DNA of 64,000 bases from Blastomonas sp. (GTDB lineage: Bacteria > Pseudomonadota > Alphaproteobacteria > Sphingomonadales > Sphingomonadaceae), in contig NZ_JAUCZC010000010.1 in assembly GCF_030373265.1 (NCBI RefSeq), forward strand, positions 50,721 through 114,720. The letters run 5' to 3'. The position numbers were made by a program, and so were the translations under genes. The notes beneath the pieces were generated by a model. The model was not told where the DNA came from. It ran no database searches and worked only from the letters and a program-made list of their open reading frames with translations. Positions 48,479 through 56,128 of the stretch are shown piece after piece (the stretch's first letter is position 1; each line of letters starts with the position of its first letter).

Positions 48479-48658
48479 TTAGGGCGCAGCATTGGCTGTA
48501 GTCAGATCGCCGCTCACACGCGTGAACGTGCCATTGAGCGCAGTGCCCAGCGTGCCCATGGCGGTGATTGCAGCGACAGCGATCAGGGCGGCGATCAAGC
48601 CATATTCGATGGCGGTGGCGCCCTTTTTGTTGCCGAGAATGTTGCGAATGGTCTTCAT
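48479..48658 (-). CDS. Flp/Fap-type pilin
   Basis: The 59-aa product is a class IVb Flp pilin precursor: short basic leader MKTIRNILGNKKG, then the prepilin cleavage motif with the conserved Glu five residues in (ATAIEYGLI), and a hydrophobic helix. These are secreted and assembled by Tad systems. No tad genes are near, so it must rely on a locus elsewhere. An upstream ATG (48703) would add a non-matching extension. Confidence 0.92.
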   Translation of the reverse strand: MKTIRNILGNKKGATAIEYGLIAALIAVAAITAMGTLGTALNGTFTRVSGDLTTANAAP

Positions 48659-48787
48659 GTCAGGTCTCCTGTTCAAGTCTTCACTTCCCCGTCCCATCTT
48701 CACAAGTGTGGATTGGACAGGACCGGGGTAGAACTAAATAGTTAGGATATTCCTAAGGCTTGCGAGGCTGTCCAAAATTTCGACAGT

Positions 48788-48964
48788 TTAGCCTTCCTCT
48801 GGAACTACGTTGGTTTGCACATAATCCCACATATCGGTTGTCCGCGTAGCCATAGAGTTTATGGCGGTCATGCAGACGATCGCCACGAGGGCGACAATTA
48901 GTCCGTATTCAATGGCGGTTGCGCCACGTTTTGATTTGGCCAATTGGGCAAGGAAATGGCGCAT
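48788..48964 (-). CDS. second Flp/Fap-type pilin
   Basis: The 58-aa product has the leader MRHFLAQLAKSKRG, then ATAIEYGLIVALVAIVCMTA with the processing Gly and Glu+5, and a short C-terminus rich in acidic residues. It is a divergent paralogue of the 48479 pilin; the mature tails differ. The 129-base gap between the two genes suggests separate promoters. The gene diverges from the Nudix gene at 49053. Confidence 0.9.
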   Translation of the reverse strand: MRHFLAQLAKSKRGATAIEYGLIVALVAIVCMTAINSMATRTTDMWDYVQTNVVPEEG

Positions 48965-49052
48965 GGTGGTTCCGCAATTGGCTGGGGACCCGCTTGCCCC
49001 CTTGGCAATTTTGCAAAACTGCGTTTCCAAAAGGTTAAATCGGACACCCATC

Positions 49053-49484
49053 ATGCAAATTTTTCCGACACTTTTCCCCGTTGTGGCGGCGTTGCTCGCA
49101 GACCCGGAAGGCCGGATCCTCGTCCAGCAGCGGCCACCCGGAACCGCCATGGCCGGATTGTGGGAGTTCCCCGGCGGCAAGATCGAGCAGGGGGAGACGC
49201 CTGAGCTCGCGCTCGCGCGCGAATTGGCCGAAGAGCTCGGGATCCATGTCCTGCCGGCCGATCTTCAACCCTTCACCTTTGCTAGCGAAGCGCTCGGCCT
49301 GCGCCATCTGCTGTTGCTGCTTTATCATTGCAACGCCTGGCAAGGGGAACCGACAGCGTTGCATGCCACTGCGATTCGCTGGGCTACAATCGAGGAACTC
49401 TACTTGCTCGCTATGCCGCCAGCCGATTTGCCGCTGCTCGATGCCATTGCGCAATCGCGGCGTTACCGAGCGGATTCACAATAA
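49053..49484 (+). CDS. mutT: Nudix hydrolase, MutT-like (8-oxo-dGTP diphosphatase)
   Basis: MutT-type enzymes hydrolyse 8-oxo-dGTP and so prevent A:T to C:G transversions. The 143-aa protein has a full Nudix box: GGKIEQGETPELALARELAEE with E, RE and EE at the required spacing, then LGI. QQRPPGTAMAGLWEFPGG precedes it as in MutT. The frame continues upstream to 48861, but that part lies in the flp gene on the other strand. ATG at 49053 fits the family. Confidence 0.9.
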   Translation: MQIFPTLFPVVAALLADPEGRILVQQRPPGTAMAGLWEFPGGKIEQGETPELALARELAEELGIHVLPADLQPFTFASEALGLRHLLLLLYHCNAWQGEPTALHATAIRWATIEELYLLAMPPADLPLLDAIAQSRRYRADSQ

Positions 49485-49549
49485 AGCGATGGGATGGCTA
49501 AAAAGGTGTTGCCATCTCAAAGGCCGCTGACTATGTCGCCCACTCCAAC

Positions 49550-49626
49550 GCGCCCGTAGCTCAGCTGGATAGAGCATCAGACTACGAATCTGAGGGTCGG
49601 ACGTTCGAATCGTTCCGGGCGCACCA
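49550..49626 (+). tRNA. tRNA-Arg (ACG)
   Basis: The 77-base cloverleaf has acceptor stem GCGCCCG/CGGGCGC (49550-49556 with 49616-49622) and encoded ACCA end. The anticodon loop CTACGAA is closed by TCAGA/TCTGA, and the T-loop is TTCGAAT. The anticodon ACG (inosine-modified in bacteria) reads CGU, CGC and CGA. The gene is followed by a strong terminator. Confidence 0.97.
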
Positions 49627-49653
49627 TTTTCCCTAAACCGGAAAATTGGACTG

Positions 49654-49681
49654 AAAAGGCGGGCAGCTTGCCCGCCTTTTT
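49654..49681 (+). terminator. terminator after tRNA-Arg
   Basis: GGCGGGC (49658-49664) pairs with GCCCGCC (49670-49676), loop AGCTT, followed by TTTTT. It lies 27 bases after the tRNA end and before hppD. Confidence 0.88.
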
Positions 49682-49788
49682 CTGTTTGGGCGGCTAGCCC
49701 GCTGCGTACGCCAATATGGTTTCATTTGACACCAGTTTGCCGGCGCGCTAATCTTGCGGCTATAGCAACAGCGCAGGAGAATGACGTG

Positions 49789-50892
49789 ATGGCCGACCTT
49801 TTCGAAAACCCGCTGGGTCTCGACGGTTTCGAGTTCATCGAATTCTGCGCGCCCGAAAAGGGCCTTCTTGAGCCCGTTTTCACGGCTATGGGCTTCACCC
49901 ACATTGCCCAGCACCGCTCCAAGGACGTTCATCTGTGGCGTCAGGGCGACATCAACCTGATCGCCAATTATGAACCGGCCAGCCCCGCGGCCTATTTTGC
50001 CGCCGAGCATGGGCCTTCGGCCTGCGGCATGGGGTTCCGCGTCAAGAATGCCCGGATCGCCTATCGCGAGGCGCTCGACCGCGGCGCCGAGCCGGTCGAG
50101 ACCCGCACCGGCCCGATGGAACTGCGCCTGCCTGCGATCCGTGGCATTGGCGGCGCGATGATCTATCTGGTCGATCGCTATGCCAGCCTCGACAATCCCG
50201 ACGCGCTGTCGATTTATGACATCGATTTCGAGTACCTGCCCGGCGTCGATCGCCACCCCGTAGGGGCAGGCTTCAAGATGATCGATCACCTGACCCACAA
50301 TGTCTATGGCGGTCGCATGGACCATTGGGCGAAGTTCTATGAGCGCGTGTTCAACTTCCGCGAGATCCGCTTCTTCGACATCAAGGGCGAATACACCGGC
50401 CTCACCAGCCGCGCGATGACCGCACCCGATGGACGTATCCGCATTCCGCTCAACGAGGAAGGCGCCAAGGGTGGTGGCCAGATCGACGAATTCCTGCGAG
50501 CCTACAATGGCGAGGGCATCCAGCACATCGCGTTCATCTGCGATGACCTGATCGGTTGCCTCGACACGATCAAGGCGATGGGCGCTCCGCTGATGACGCC
50601 GCCGCCTGGCACCTATTACGAGGCGCTGGAAGAGCGCCTCCCGGGTCATGGCGAACCGGTCGAGGAATTGCAGCAGCGTGGCATCCTGCTCGACGGATCG
50701 ACCGAGAACAACGATCCGCGGCTGCTGTTGCAGATCTTCGGCCAGCCGACGATCGGCCCGGTGTTCTTCGAGTTCATCCAGCGCAAGAAGGACGAGGGCT
50801 TCGGCAACGGCAACTTCACCGCCTTGTTCAAGTCGATGGAAGAAGACCAGATGCGCCGCGGTGTGCTCAAGGTGCAGGAACCGGCGGAATGA
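49789..50892 (+). CDS. hppD: 4-hydroxyphenylpyruvate dioxygenase
   Basis: This Fe(II) enzyme converts 4-hydroxyphenylpyruvate to homogentisate in tyrosine degradation. The 367-aa protein is a double VOC fold. Iron ligands are seen in IDHLTHNV (His), GIQHIAFIC (His) and FFEFIQRK (Glu). The family C-terminus [15 protein letters not shown] is kept. The ATG at 49789, with GGAG 9 bases upstream, is preferred over the longer frame from 49726. The stop overlaps the next start (ATGA). Confidence 0.94.
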   Translation: MADLFENPLGLDGFEFIEFCAPEKGLLEPVFTAMGFTHIAQHRSKDVHLWRQGDINLIANYEPASPAAYFAAEHGPSACGMGFRVKNARIAYREALDRGAEPVETRTGPMELRLPAIRGIGGAMIYLVDRYASLDNPDALSIYDIDFEYLPGVDRHPVGAGFKMIDHLTHNVYGGRMDHWAKFYERVFNFREIRFFDIKGEYTGLTSRAMTAPDGRIRIPLNEEGAKGGGQIDEFLRAYNGEGIQHIAFICDDLIGCLDTIKAMGAPLMTPPPGTYYEALEERLPGHGEPVEELQQRGILLDGSTENNDPRLLLQIFGQPTIGPVFFEFIQRKKDEGFGNGNFTALFKSMEEDQMRRGVLKVQEPAE

Positions 50893-51437
50893 ACGCGCCG
50901 TTCGCGCTCTCGCGCATCCACCACGTTGCCTATCGCTGCAAGGACGCGAAGCAGACGGTGGAATGGTATGAAAAGGTTCTGGGGATGACCTTCACCAGCG
51001 CGTTTTCGGAAGACCATGTGCCATCCACAGGCGCGTATGATCCCTATATGCATGTGTTCCTCGATTGCGGCGGCGGCAACGTGCTGGCGTTTTTCGAGCT
51101 GCCCGAACAGCCCGATATGGGCCGTGATGCCAACACGCCCGAATGGGTACAGCATATCGCCTTCGAGGTCGCCGATCTTAAGGCGCTGACTGCGGCCAAG
51201 GCGCATATCGAGGGTCTTGGTATCGATGTGCTTGGCCCGACGTTCCACGGCATCTTTCGCTCGATCTATTTCTTCGATCCCAACGGCCACCGCGTCGAGC
51301 TCGCCTGCAACATCGGCAAGCCCGAGCATTATGCCGAGCTCAGACGCGTCGCGCCGCTGATGCTCGATGAGTGGAGCCAGACCAAAAAGGCGCCGCGCCA
51401 TGCCGACTGGTTGCACAAGGATCCCGATGCGGCCTAA
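50889..51437 (+). CDS. VOC-family (glyoxalase/dioxygenase-like) protein
   Basis: The 182-aa protein has one VOC fold: [19 protein letters not shown] at the N-terminus, [11 protein letters not shown] in the middle and [15 protein letters not shown] at the end, giving a His/His/Glu metal site. It overlaps the hppD stop by 4 bases. Coupling to hppD suggests a role in tyrosine or homogentisate breakdown, for example a maleylacetoacetate-related or ring-cleavage step, but the reaction is not certain. Confidence 0.85.
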   Translation: MNAPFALSRIHHVAYRCKDAKQTVEWYEKVLGMTFTSAFSEDHVPSTGAYDPYMHVFLDCGGGNVLAFFELPEQPDMGRDANTPEWVQHIAFEVADLKALTAAKAHIEGLGIDVLGPTFHGIFRSIYFFDPNGHRVELACNIGKPEHYAELRRVAPLMLDEWSQTKKAPRHADWLHKDPDAA

Positions 51438-51448
51438 GGGTACCGCCC

Positions 51449-51712
51449 ATGACCTTTGAAGACCAGCTCGAACGCTATTTCGGAACCCGCGATCCCGCCA
51501 CCATCGCCCCGCAGGCGGTGCCGGCGGCTATCGAGCGCATGCAGGTCGATCTGGGCCTCGCCACGGTGCCCGGAGAACGCTTCGTCCTTTGGTGCATGCT
51601 GTTCATGTTTGGCCAGGCGCCCGACATCGACGAGACGTTCGAGGACCGATCGGAGCGCGACCTCGCGCGCGATTTCATCGAGATGTCGGAACAGGCCGGG
51701 CAGGTGAGCTGA
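51449..51712 (+). CDS. small hypothetical protein
   Basis: The 87-aa product begins MTFEDQLERYFGTRDP and is acidic. It has one hydrophobic patch (FVLWCMLFMFG) too short for a clear membrane helix. It is 11 bases after the VOC gene and 2 bases before the DUF4169 gene, so it is likely part of the hppD operon. I do not recognise a family. Confidence 0.7.
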   Translation: MTFEDQLERYFGTRDPATIAPQAVPAAIERMQVDLGLATVPGERFVLWCMLFMFGQAPDIDETFEDRSERDLARDFIEMSEQAGQVS

Positions 51713-51714
51713 CC

Positions 51715-51894
51715 ATGGCCGAGATCATCAACCTGCGCCAGGTGCGCAAGGCGCAAAAACGCAAACAGGCTGACGCGACAGCATCCGCAAACCGAGCGAA
51801 GTTCGGCCAGACCAAGGCCGAGCGCAATGCGCAGACGGCCGAGACCCAACGGGCGGCGCGGCTGCTCGACGGGGCAAAGCGGGAGCACGACTGA
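51715..51894 (+). CDS. DUF4169 family protein
   Basis: The 59-aa protein starts MAEIINLRQVRKAQKRK, continues with ANRAKFGQTKAERNAQ and ends LLDGAKREHD, the typical DUF4169 pattern. It is highly charged and probably helical. Family function is unknown to me. The stop overlaps the next gene's start by one base (TGATG). Confidence 0.85.
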   Translation: MAEIINLRQVRKAQKRKQADATASANRAKFGQTKAERNAQTAETQRAARLLDGAKREHD

Positions 51895-52097
51895 TGCGAT
51901 CGACCTCTGACTCGGTCAGCGTTAGGCTGTATCTGCTCGATGGGGACGTCGAAGGCGGCGCAACCAGCAGCCTGTTTTACGGGCCGTTGTCGGAAGCGCT
52001 GCGCATTGCGGCGCAACAAAGTGCCGAGGTGCAGGAAGGGCTGTTCATCGCCACCGACAATGATGTGGTCGCCTATCTCGATCTGGTCGAGGAATAG
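51894..52097 (+). CDS. small hypothetical protein
   Basis: The 67-aa product (VSVRLYLLDGDVEGGATSSL, then EALRIAAQQ and DNDVVAYLDLVEE) has no recognised family. It is translationally coupled to the DUF4169 gene by a TGATG overlap and ends 7 bases before the convergent dehalogenase-like gene. Confidence 0.7.
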   Translation: MRSTSDSVSVRLYLLDGDVEGGATSSLFYGPLSEALRIAAQQSAEVQEGLFIATDNDVVAYLDLVEE

Positions 52098-52104
52098 GCG
52101 GGGA

Positions 52105-53010
52105 CTAGATCTCCGACTGGCGCGCGACCTCCAGGATACACCCGATAAAGCCTTTCGGGTCATCTTCCTGAATGAAGTGGCCCCCGCTGAGCGGGCGATG
52201 GTTCTGACCTGCGGTACCGGGTACGCGTCCGATGAACAGCGCCTCGCCGCCGCGCGTGATCGGGTCGCGGTCGCTGAAGCAGCACAGGAACGGCTTTTCC
52301 CAGCGCTCGAGGATCGACCAGGCCTTGATCTGATCGGGCACCGCGACATTCGATCCGAACGGAACGAAGCTGGGGAAGATGCGCGCGCCGGCCTTGTAGC
52401 CGTCATCGGGGAAGGGGGCATCATAGGCTGCGATCTCGGCCTCCGACAGCGTGCGAGTGGTGCCCTTGGCGATGATCTTGCCGATGGGGAACACCGGGCT
52501 CCATTTGGAAAAGGCCCGCCAGATGGCAAAGGCGCGGGGCGGCTTCTGACCCGCAGGCAGGCCGCCATTGGACAGCACCACGCCGTTGAAGCGTTCGGGC
52601 ATCTCTGCCACCAGCCGCAGCCCGATCAGCGATCCCCAATCCTGGCAGGCGAGCGTGATGTTGGTGAGATCGAGCTTCTCGATCCAGCGCCGCATCCAGG
52701 CGACGTGCCGGGCATAGCTGTAGTCGCTCTTGAGCGCAGGCTTGTCCGATTTGCCGAAGCCAATCAGATCGGGAGCGATCACCCTCAGGCCCTCGGCCAC
52801 GACCGGTCCGATCATATGCCGGTACAGATAGCTCCAACTGGGCTCACCATGCAGCATTAGCACCACGGGAGCATCGCGTGGACCTTCATCCACGTAATGC
52901 AGGCGCAGTCTGGTGCCATCACTGGGATCGGCGATTTCGGCGTAGTGCGGAGCAAAGGGGAAATCAGCGAGCGCCGCAAACCGGCTGTCCGGCGTCCTCA
53001 ATACCCGCAT
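52105..53010 (-). CDS. haloalkane dehalogenase-like alpha/beta hydrolase
   Basis: Haloalkane dehalogenases hydrolyse carbon-halogen bonds through an Asp ester. The 301-aa protein has LHGEPSWSYLYRHM (oxyanion and halide region) and the nucleophile segment ACQDWGSLIG, with Asp where lipases have Ser. SDRDPIT and SGGHFIQED supply the other catalytic residues. This is the pattern of the HLD-I subfamily (DhmA/DhlA). The start can be ATG 53016 or ATG 53010; the latter matches family N-termini. True substrate is unknown; many members have broad or unknown physiological roles. Confidence 0.85.
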   Translation of the reverse strand: MRVLRTPDSRFAALADFPFAPHYAEIADPSDGTRLRLHYVDEGPRDAPVVLMLHGEPSWSYLYRHMIGPVVAEGLRVIAPDLIGFGKSDKPALKSDYSYARHVAWMRRWIEKLDLTNITLACQDWGSLIGLRLVAEMPERFNGVVLSNGGLPAGQKPPRAFAIWRAFSKWSPVFPIGKIIAKGTTRTLSEAEIAAYDAPFPDDGYKAGARIFPSFVPFGSNVAVPDQIKAWSILERWEKPFLCCFSDRDPITRGGEALFIGRVPGTAGQNHRPLSGGHFIQEDDPKGFIGCILEVARQSEI

Positions 53011-53123
53011 GTCCACTCTCCGCCTCAGCCCATATTATGGCATGGAATATGACAGAACATGACGGCGTCGGCAATGGCCGGAATGAAACCAGGCGGGCAG
53101 GAAGGTGTGACGCGAGATCAGGC

Positions 53124-54203
53124 TTAAGAGAATTTCTCGGTCAACCGCAGCAGGTCAAACCGGCTGTGTACCCCCGTGCGATCGTAGATCTGTCCCAGAA
53201 ATACGCGCGCAGTGTTCTTGGTGATCGACATCAGCCTGGCGGCATCCTCCAGCGTATAGGTCTGCTGGATGATTTTGAGCAGCTGGGCCTGACGCTGGGT
53301 CAGCCCGAACGCCGCCATGAACACCTTTTCCAGCTCCACCGCATGCTTGACATAGGTGACCGAGACTTCGGCGAGCTTTGTCGAGACCGAATTGAACGTG
53401 GTGCTGATGCTGACAAGCGTATCGCAGATGGTCGACTTATGCGCGAGCTGGATGGCGCCCTGAGGCGGCAGACCATACACGGCACTCAGGATCGCGGTGT
53501 GGAAATCGGAATCGAACGGCTCGAGCTGGTTCTCGTCGCCAAGCCGCGCAAGACCGGTCATCGCCAGCATGTAGCGCGTCACGCCATCGGCGTGGGACAC
53601 GATCATGTTTTCATCCAGGCGGAATTTGAACGAGCCGATGTGCTGGAGGGGAACCGCGCGCTCGCACAGGTCGCCCTCTTTGCGGGCCTGGCGGCGCAAG
53701 ATTGAATTGATGGCCGTAAACTTGTCGTAGAATTTCGTCAGAAAGTTCGTCAGCTCGCTGGACTGAAAAACCTCCGTTTCGCGGTGGACGGCCAGAACGA
53801 TCTTTGCATTTTCGACACAGGGCAAGACCAGCGCAGCGGTATGGCGGGGCGCCCCGGTCGATTGCAGCCATGACCAGAATTCACCATTGCTTCCGGGCAT
53901 GCTGGATTGGCGGATGTCCTCATCGATGATGACGCCATTCTTCGCGTTCTGCTGGATGAACGCCATCCTGGGATCGATCTGGAAATAATAGTCCGAATAG
54001 GCATCGACCATGGTCTGGTCAAAACCATGGGCACCCATGGACCGGACGGCCTGGTTGCTGCCGAGCATGAGGTCCATCGACATCGCGTCGGCGCGAGCCA
54101 GCTGGGCGACAGAGGCGAGGCATTGTGACCAGCTGATGTTACCGAGAGCCGCCTCCGCGATATACTCGTCCAGCCGGTCGAACTCGCTGGCAATAACAAT
54201 CAT
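53124..54203 (-). CDS. LuxR-family regulator at the end of the curli locus
   Basis: The 359-aa protein has a poorly conserved N-terminal region (about 1-280, possibly a PAS/GAF-like sensor) and a C-terminal LuxR-type helix-turn-helix (FGLTQRQAQLLKIIQQTYTL, then SITKNTARVFLGQIYDRTG). It follows csgH by 10 bases on the same strand, and no CsgD is present. By position it is the best candidate for controlling the curli genes, but this is inference. An upstream ATG at 54260 would place an extension inside csgH. Confidence 0.82.
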   Translation of the reverse strand: MIVIASEFDRLDEYIAEAALGNISWSQCLASVAQLARADAMSMDLMLGSNQAVRSMGAHGFDQTMVDAYSDYYFQIDPRMAFIQQNAKNGVIIDEDIRQSSMPGSNGEFWSWLQSTGAPRHTAALVLPCVENAKIVLAVHRETEVFQSSELTNFLTKFYDKFTAINSILRRQARKEGDLCERAVPLQHIGSFKFRLDENMIVSHADGVTRYMLAMTGLARLGDENQLEPFDSDFHTAILSAVYGLPPQGAIQLAHKSTICDTLVSISTTFNSVSTKLAEVSVTYVKHAVELEKVFMAAFGLTQRQAQLLKIIQQTYTLEDAARLMSITKNTARVFLGQIYDRTGVHSRFDLLRLTEKFS

Positions 54204-54213
54204 GCGTGAAGCG

Positions 54214-54621
54214 TCATTCGTCTGTGGAAGAACGATGCAGGGTATAATCCTCACGCCCATCGATGGAGACGATCAGCTTCACATCCCACTCGCCACCATG
54301 CCCGAACCGGATATTGCTCAGCACCCGGCCGGCTTCGCCAAGACTGCGGAACGAGCTTGTATTTGCGGTGCGATTGGACGTCCCCGATTGCGATTCGATG
54401 CGAAAGTGTCCCGCACAATCACAGGGCGCTGCCGACATGACTTTCGCCTCGACCAGCGTGCCATGCTGTTCGATGGTCAGGGTTACAGGCTGGTCTGATT
54501 GGCTTGTCATGGCACGGGCACTCTGCTCGACGGAAGGGGAGGCATTGGCGGTCGCCACGCTGAAGGTGGCTGCCAGCATCAAGCCGGCAGCCCGGCGCCC
54601 GTTAGCGCGGTTCAGGCGCAT
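54214..54621 (-). CDS. csgH: CsgH-like curli chaperone
   Basis: The 135-aa exported protein (signal peptide about 10-28, ending ATANA) has the outline of alphaproteobacterial CsgH, a CsgC-like periplasmic protein that stops premature curlin fibre formation. The strand pattern includes LTIEQHGTLVEAKV, FRIESQSGTSNR and VLSNIRFG, then WDVKLIVSIDG. A CDC pair is present (APCDCAG). The family call rests on overall pattern and locus, not on a single signature. It overlaps the preceding gene's end by 20 bases. Confidence 0.78.
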   Translation of the reverse strand: MRLNRANGRRAAGLMLAATFSVATANASPSVEQSARAMTSQSDQPVTLTIEQHGTLVEAKVMSAAPCDCAGHFRIESQSGTSNRTANTSSFRSLGEAGRVLSNIRFGHGGEWDVKLIVSIDGREDYTLHRSSTDE

Positions 54622-55351
54622 TGATCACTCCAAGGATTGCGTTGATCGCGTCCGTCGCGTCGGCAGGTATCTGGCTGCTGTCATCTTCGGGCGGAACCGG
54701 CGCTGCACCCTGGCCGGATGTTATGGCCGCAGCAATGGCGAGGTCGTCGTTGCTCATTTCCCCAGTGCGGCCAGACGCGAGCCGTCTTGCGGTGCCATCG
54801 GGCGCATCCCCGGACGACGGCACGGAATATTGCTGGGCCAGAAGACGCTGCTCCGCCGAAAGCTGGGGCCGCAATCTGGCCGAAAAATCCCGTGCGCGGC
54901 TTTCGAGCGGGTTGGCGCAGACGTCCGGGCTGTTGGCGGTCTGGTCAGCGTCGCAGGCATCCGCGCCTTCAAGCCGCTGGATCGCCAGCTGGCCACGGTC
55001 TTGGCCGGGTGATGTGAGCTGCGGAGCAGGGGTGGGCGTCCCAGCCCTCAAGGTAATCTGAGTTGTATCGGTGAGATCGCGGGTTGCTACCGGCTCGAAC
55101 GCGGAGACAGACGGCACTTGCAAGGAGCGGTCCGAGGGCATCGCCTGGTCACTGGACACCGCCTGGCTGCGATCACTGGCAGCGTTTGACTCCGGTTTGG
55201 GCTCGTCTGCTTCCTGTGCCGAGGCAACGGGCATCAACTGGGTCAATCCGACCGCGACCAGCACCAACGCCACCAAAATGGCAAAACGCCCGATTTGCCG
55301 CAAAGTCGGGAGGCGCGCATAAACGGTGTGGACGGTAAGCCCGCGTGCCAT
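54602..55351 (-). CDS. exported protein of unknown function in the curli locus
   Basis: The 249-aa product has an N-terminal hydrophobic segment (about 22-46, FAILVALVLVAVGLTQLM) that is a signal anchor or a signal peptide ending VASAQ. The rest is Pro/Ser/Asp-rich and low in hydrophobic residues. Two cysteines stand at ACDAD and DVCAN; the C-terminus DAINAILGVINAPEP may form a helix. No curlin repeats and no known Csg family are visible. It starts on the last base of the curlin-like gene upstream (TGATG) and overlaps csgH, so it is tightly coupled to both. Confidence 0.72.
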   Translation of the reverse strand: MARGLTVHTVYARLPTLRQIGRFAILVALVLVAVGLTQLMPVASAQEADEPKPESNAASDRSQAVSSDQAMPSDRSLQVPSVSAFEPVATRDLTDTTQITLRAGTPTPAPQLTSPGQDRGQLAIQRLEGADACDADQTANSPDVCANPLESRARDFSARLRPQLSAEQRLLAQQYSVPSSGDAPDGTARRLASGRTGEMSNDDLAIAAAITSGQGAAPVPPEDDSSQIPADATDAINAILGVINAPEPR

Positions 55352-56046
55352 CAACTGCCCCCGTTCGATTGCGTGATCGAAATAGCCTGGCTGCCGCTTT
55401 GCACGATCTGAAGGTCGGACAGGCCATTGCCGTTCTGCACCCACCGCAGCTGGTTATCGGATCCGTTCTGGGTCGCGGTCATGGCGTTGTTGTCACCCAA
55501 TTGAATCAGCTCTGCGCGGTTGTCCGATCCTGCCTGCTGAAGGTTCATCTGATTGCCTGCACCATTCTGCGCGAGAACGGCCCCATTAGGGCTACCCGCT
55601 GTGGCAGTCTGGTCAAGCAATATGACGTTGTCTTCGCCGAATTGTTCGACAGCCGCAATGTTGCTGCCGCCTTGCGCCGCGTCCTGCTTGACGACGATAC
55701 TGTTGAGCAGGCCGGCCTGATCGACTTCGAGATACGCGATGCCTTCGCCCATCTGTTGCGCGTTGGCAGCATGACCGTCGCCATCCTGCGCGACACGGGC
55801 GAACTGCTGGCTCGCGTTCTGACTGATGTTGGCCCGATTCTGATCGCCAACCTGGGTGATGTAGGCGCTGGTCCTGAGCGGGGCGGGGCGGGCAACATCG
55901 ATTGGCTGGGTCATCGGGCCAGTGGTGCACGATCCGGATGAAGCCGCATCGCAAGGACCGCCTTGGGCCTGCTGAGCCCATGCGCCATGCGCTCCGATGA
56001 CAAATGCCGCTGCGGTCAGGCTCAGCTTTGTGATGGAAGTGCGCAT
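55351..56046 (-). CDS. curlin-repeat protein (CsgB-like candidate)
   Basis: The 231-aa exported protein has a signal peptide (about 1-25, ending GAWAQQ). An N-terminal cysteine-bearing region (GGPCDAASSGSCTTG) is absent from the larger curlins, and about seven degenerate curlin repeats follow, such as QNGAGNQMNLQQAGSDNRAE. Gln and Asn positions of the amyloid ladder are kept but the spacing is looser. Smaller size and different N-terminus make it a candidate nucleator (CsgB-like); this is inference. An upstream ATG (56085) is unlikely. Confidence 0.82.
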   Translation of the reverse strand: MRTSITKLSLTAAAFVIGAHGAWAQQAQGGPCDAASSGSCTTGPMTQPIDVARPAPLRTSAYITQVGDQNRANISQNASQQFARVAQDGDGHAANAQQMGEGIAYLEVDQAGLLNSIVVKQDAAQGGSNIAAVEQFGEDNVILLDQTATAGSPNGAVLAQNGAGNQMNLQQAGSDNRAELIQLGDNNAMTATQNGSDNQLRWVQNGNGLSDLQIVQSGSQAISITQSNGGS

Positions 56047-56072
56047 GAGGAAACTCCTTTGATCGAACTTTT

Positions 56073-56112
56073 GGCGATCCTGCATTCTGGCCAGGCCGGA
56101 TGCAGGATCGCC
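56073..56112. other. intercistronic hairpin after the 558-aa curlin gene
   Basis: GGCGATCCTGCAT (56073-56085) pairs perfectly with ATGCAGGATCGCC (56100-56112), a 13-bp stem with a 14-base loop. There is no T-tract on the minus strand, so processing or mRNA protection is more likely than termination. Confidence 0.75.
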
Positions 56113-56128
56113 GCGAGTTCAGTAGGGC

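Noticed and set aside
49550..49626. tRNA-Arg as an integration site
   Set aside because: No integrase, direct repeat of the tRNA 3' end or foreign DNA follows; the next features are a terminator and hppD.
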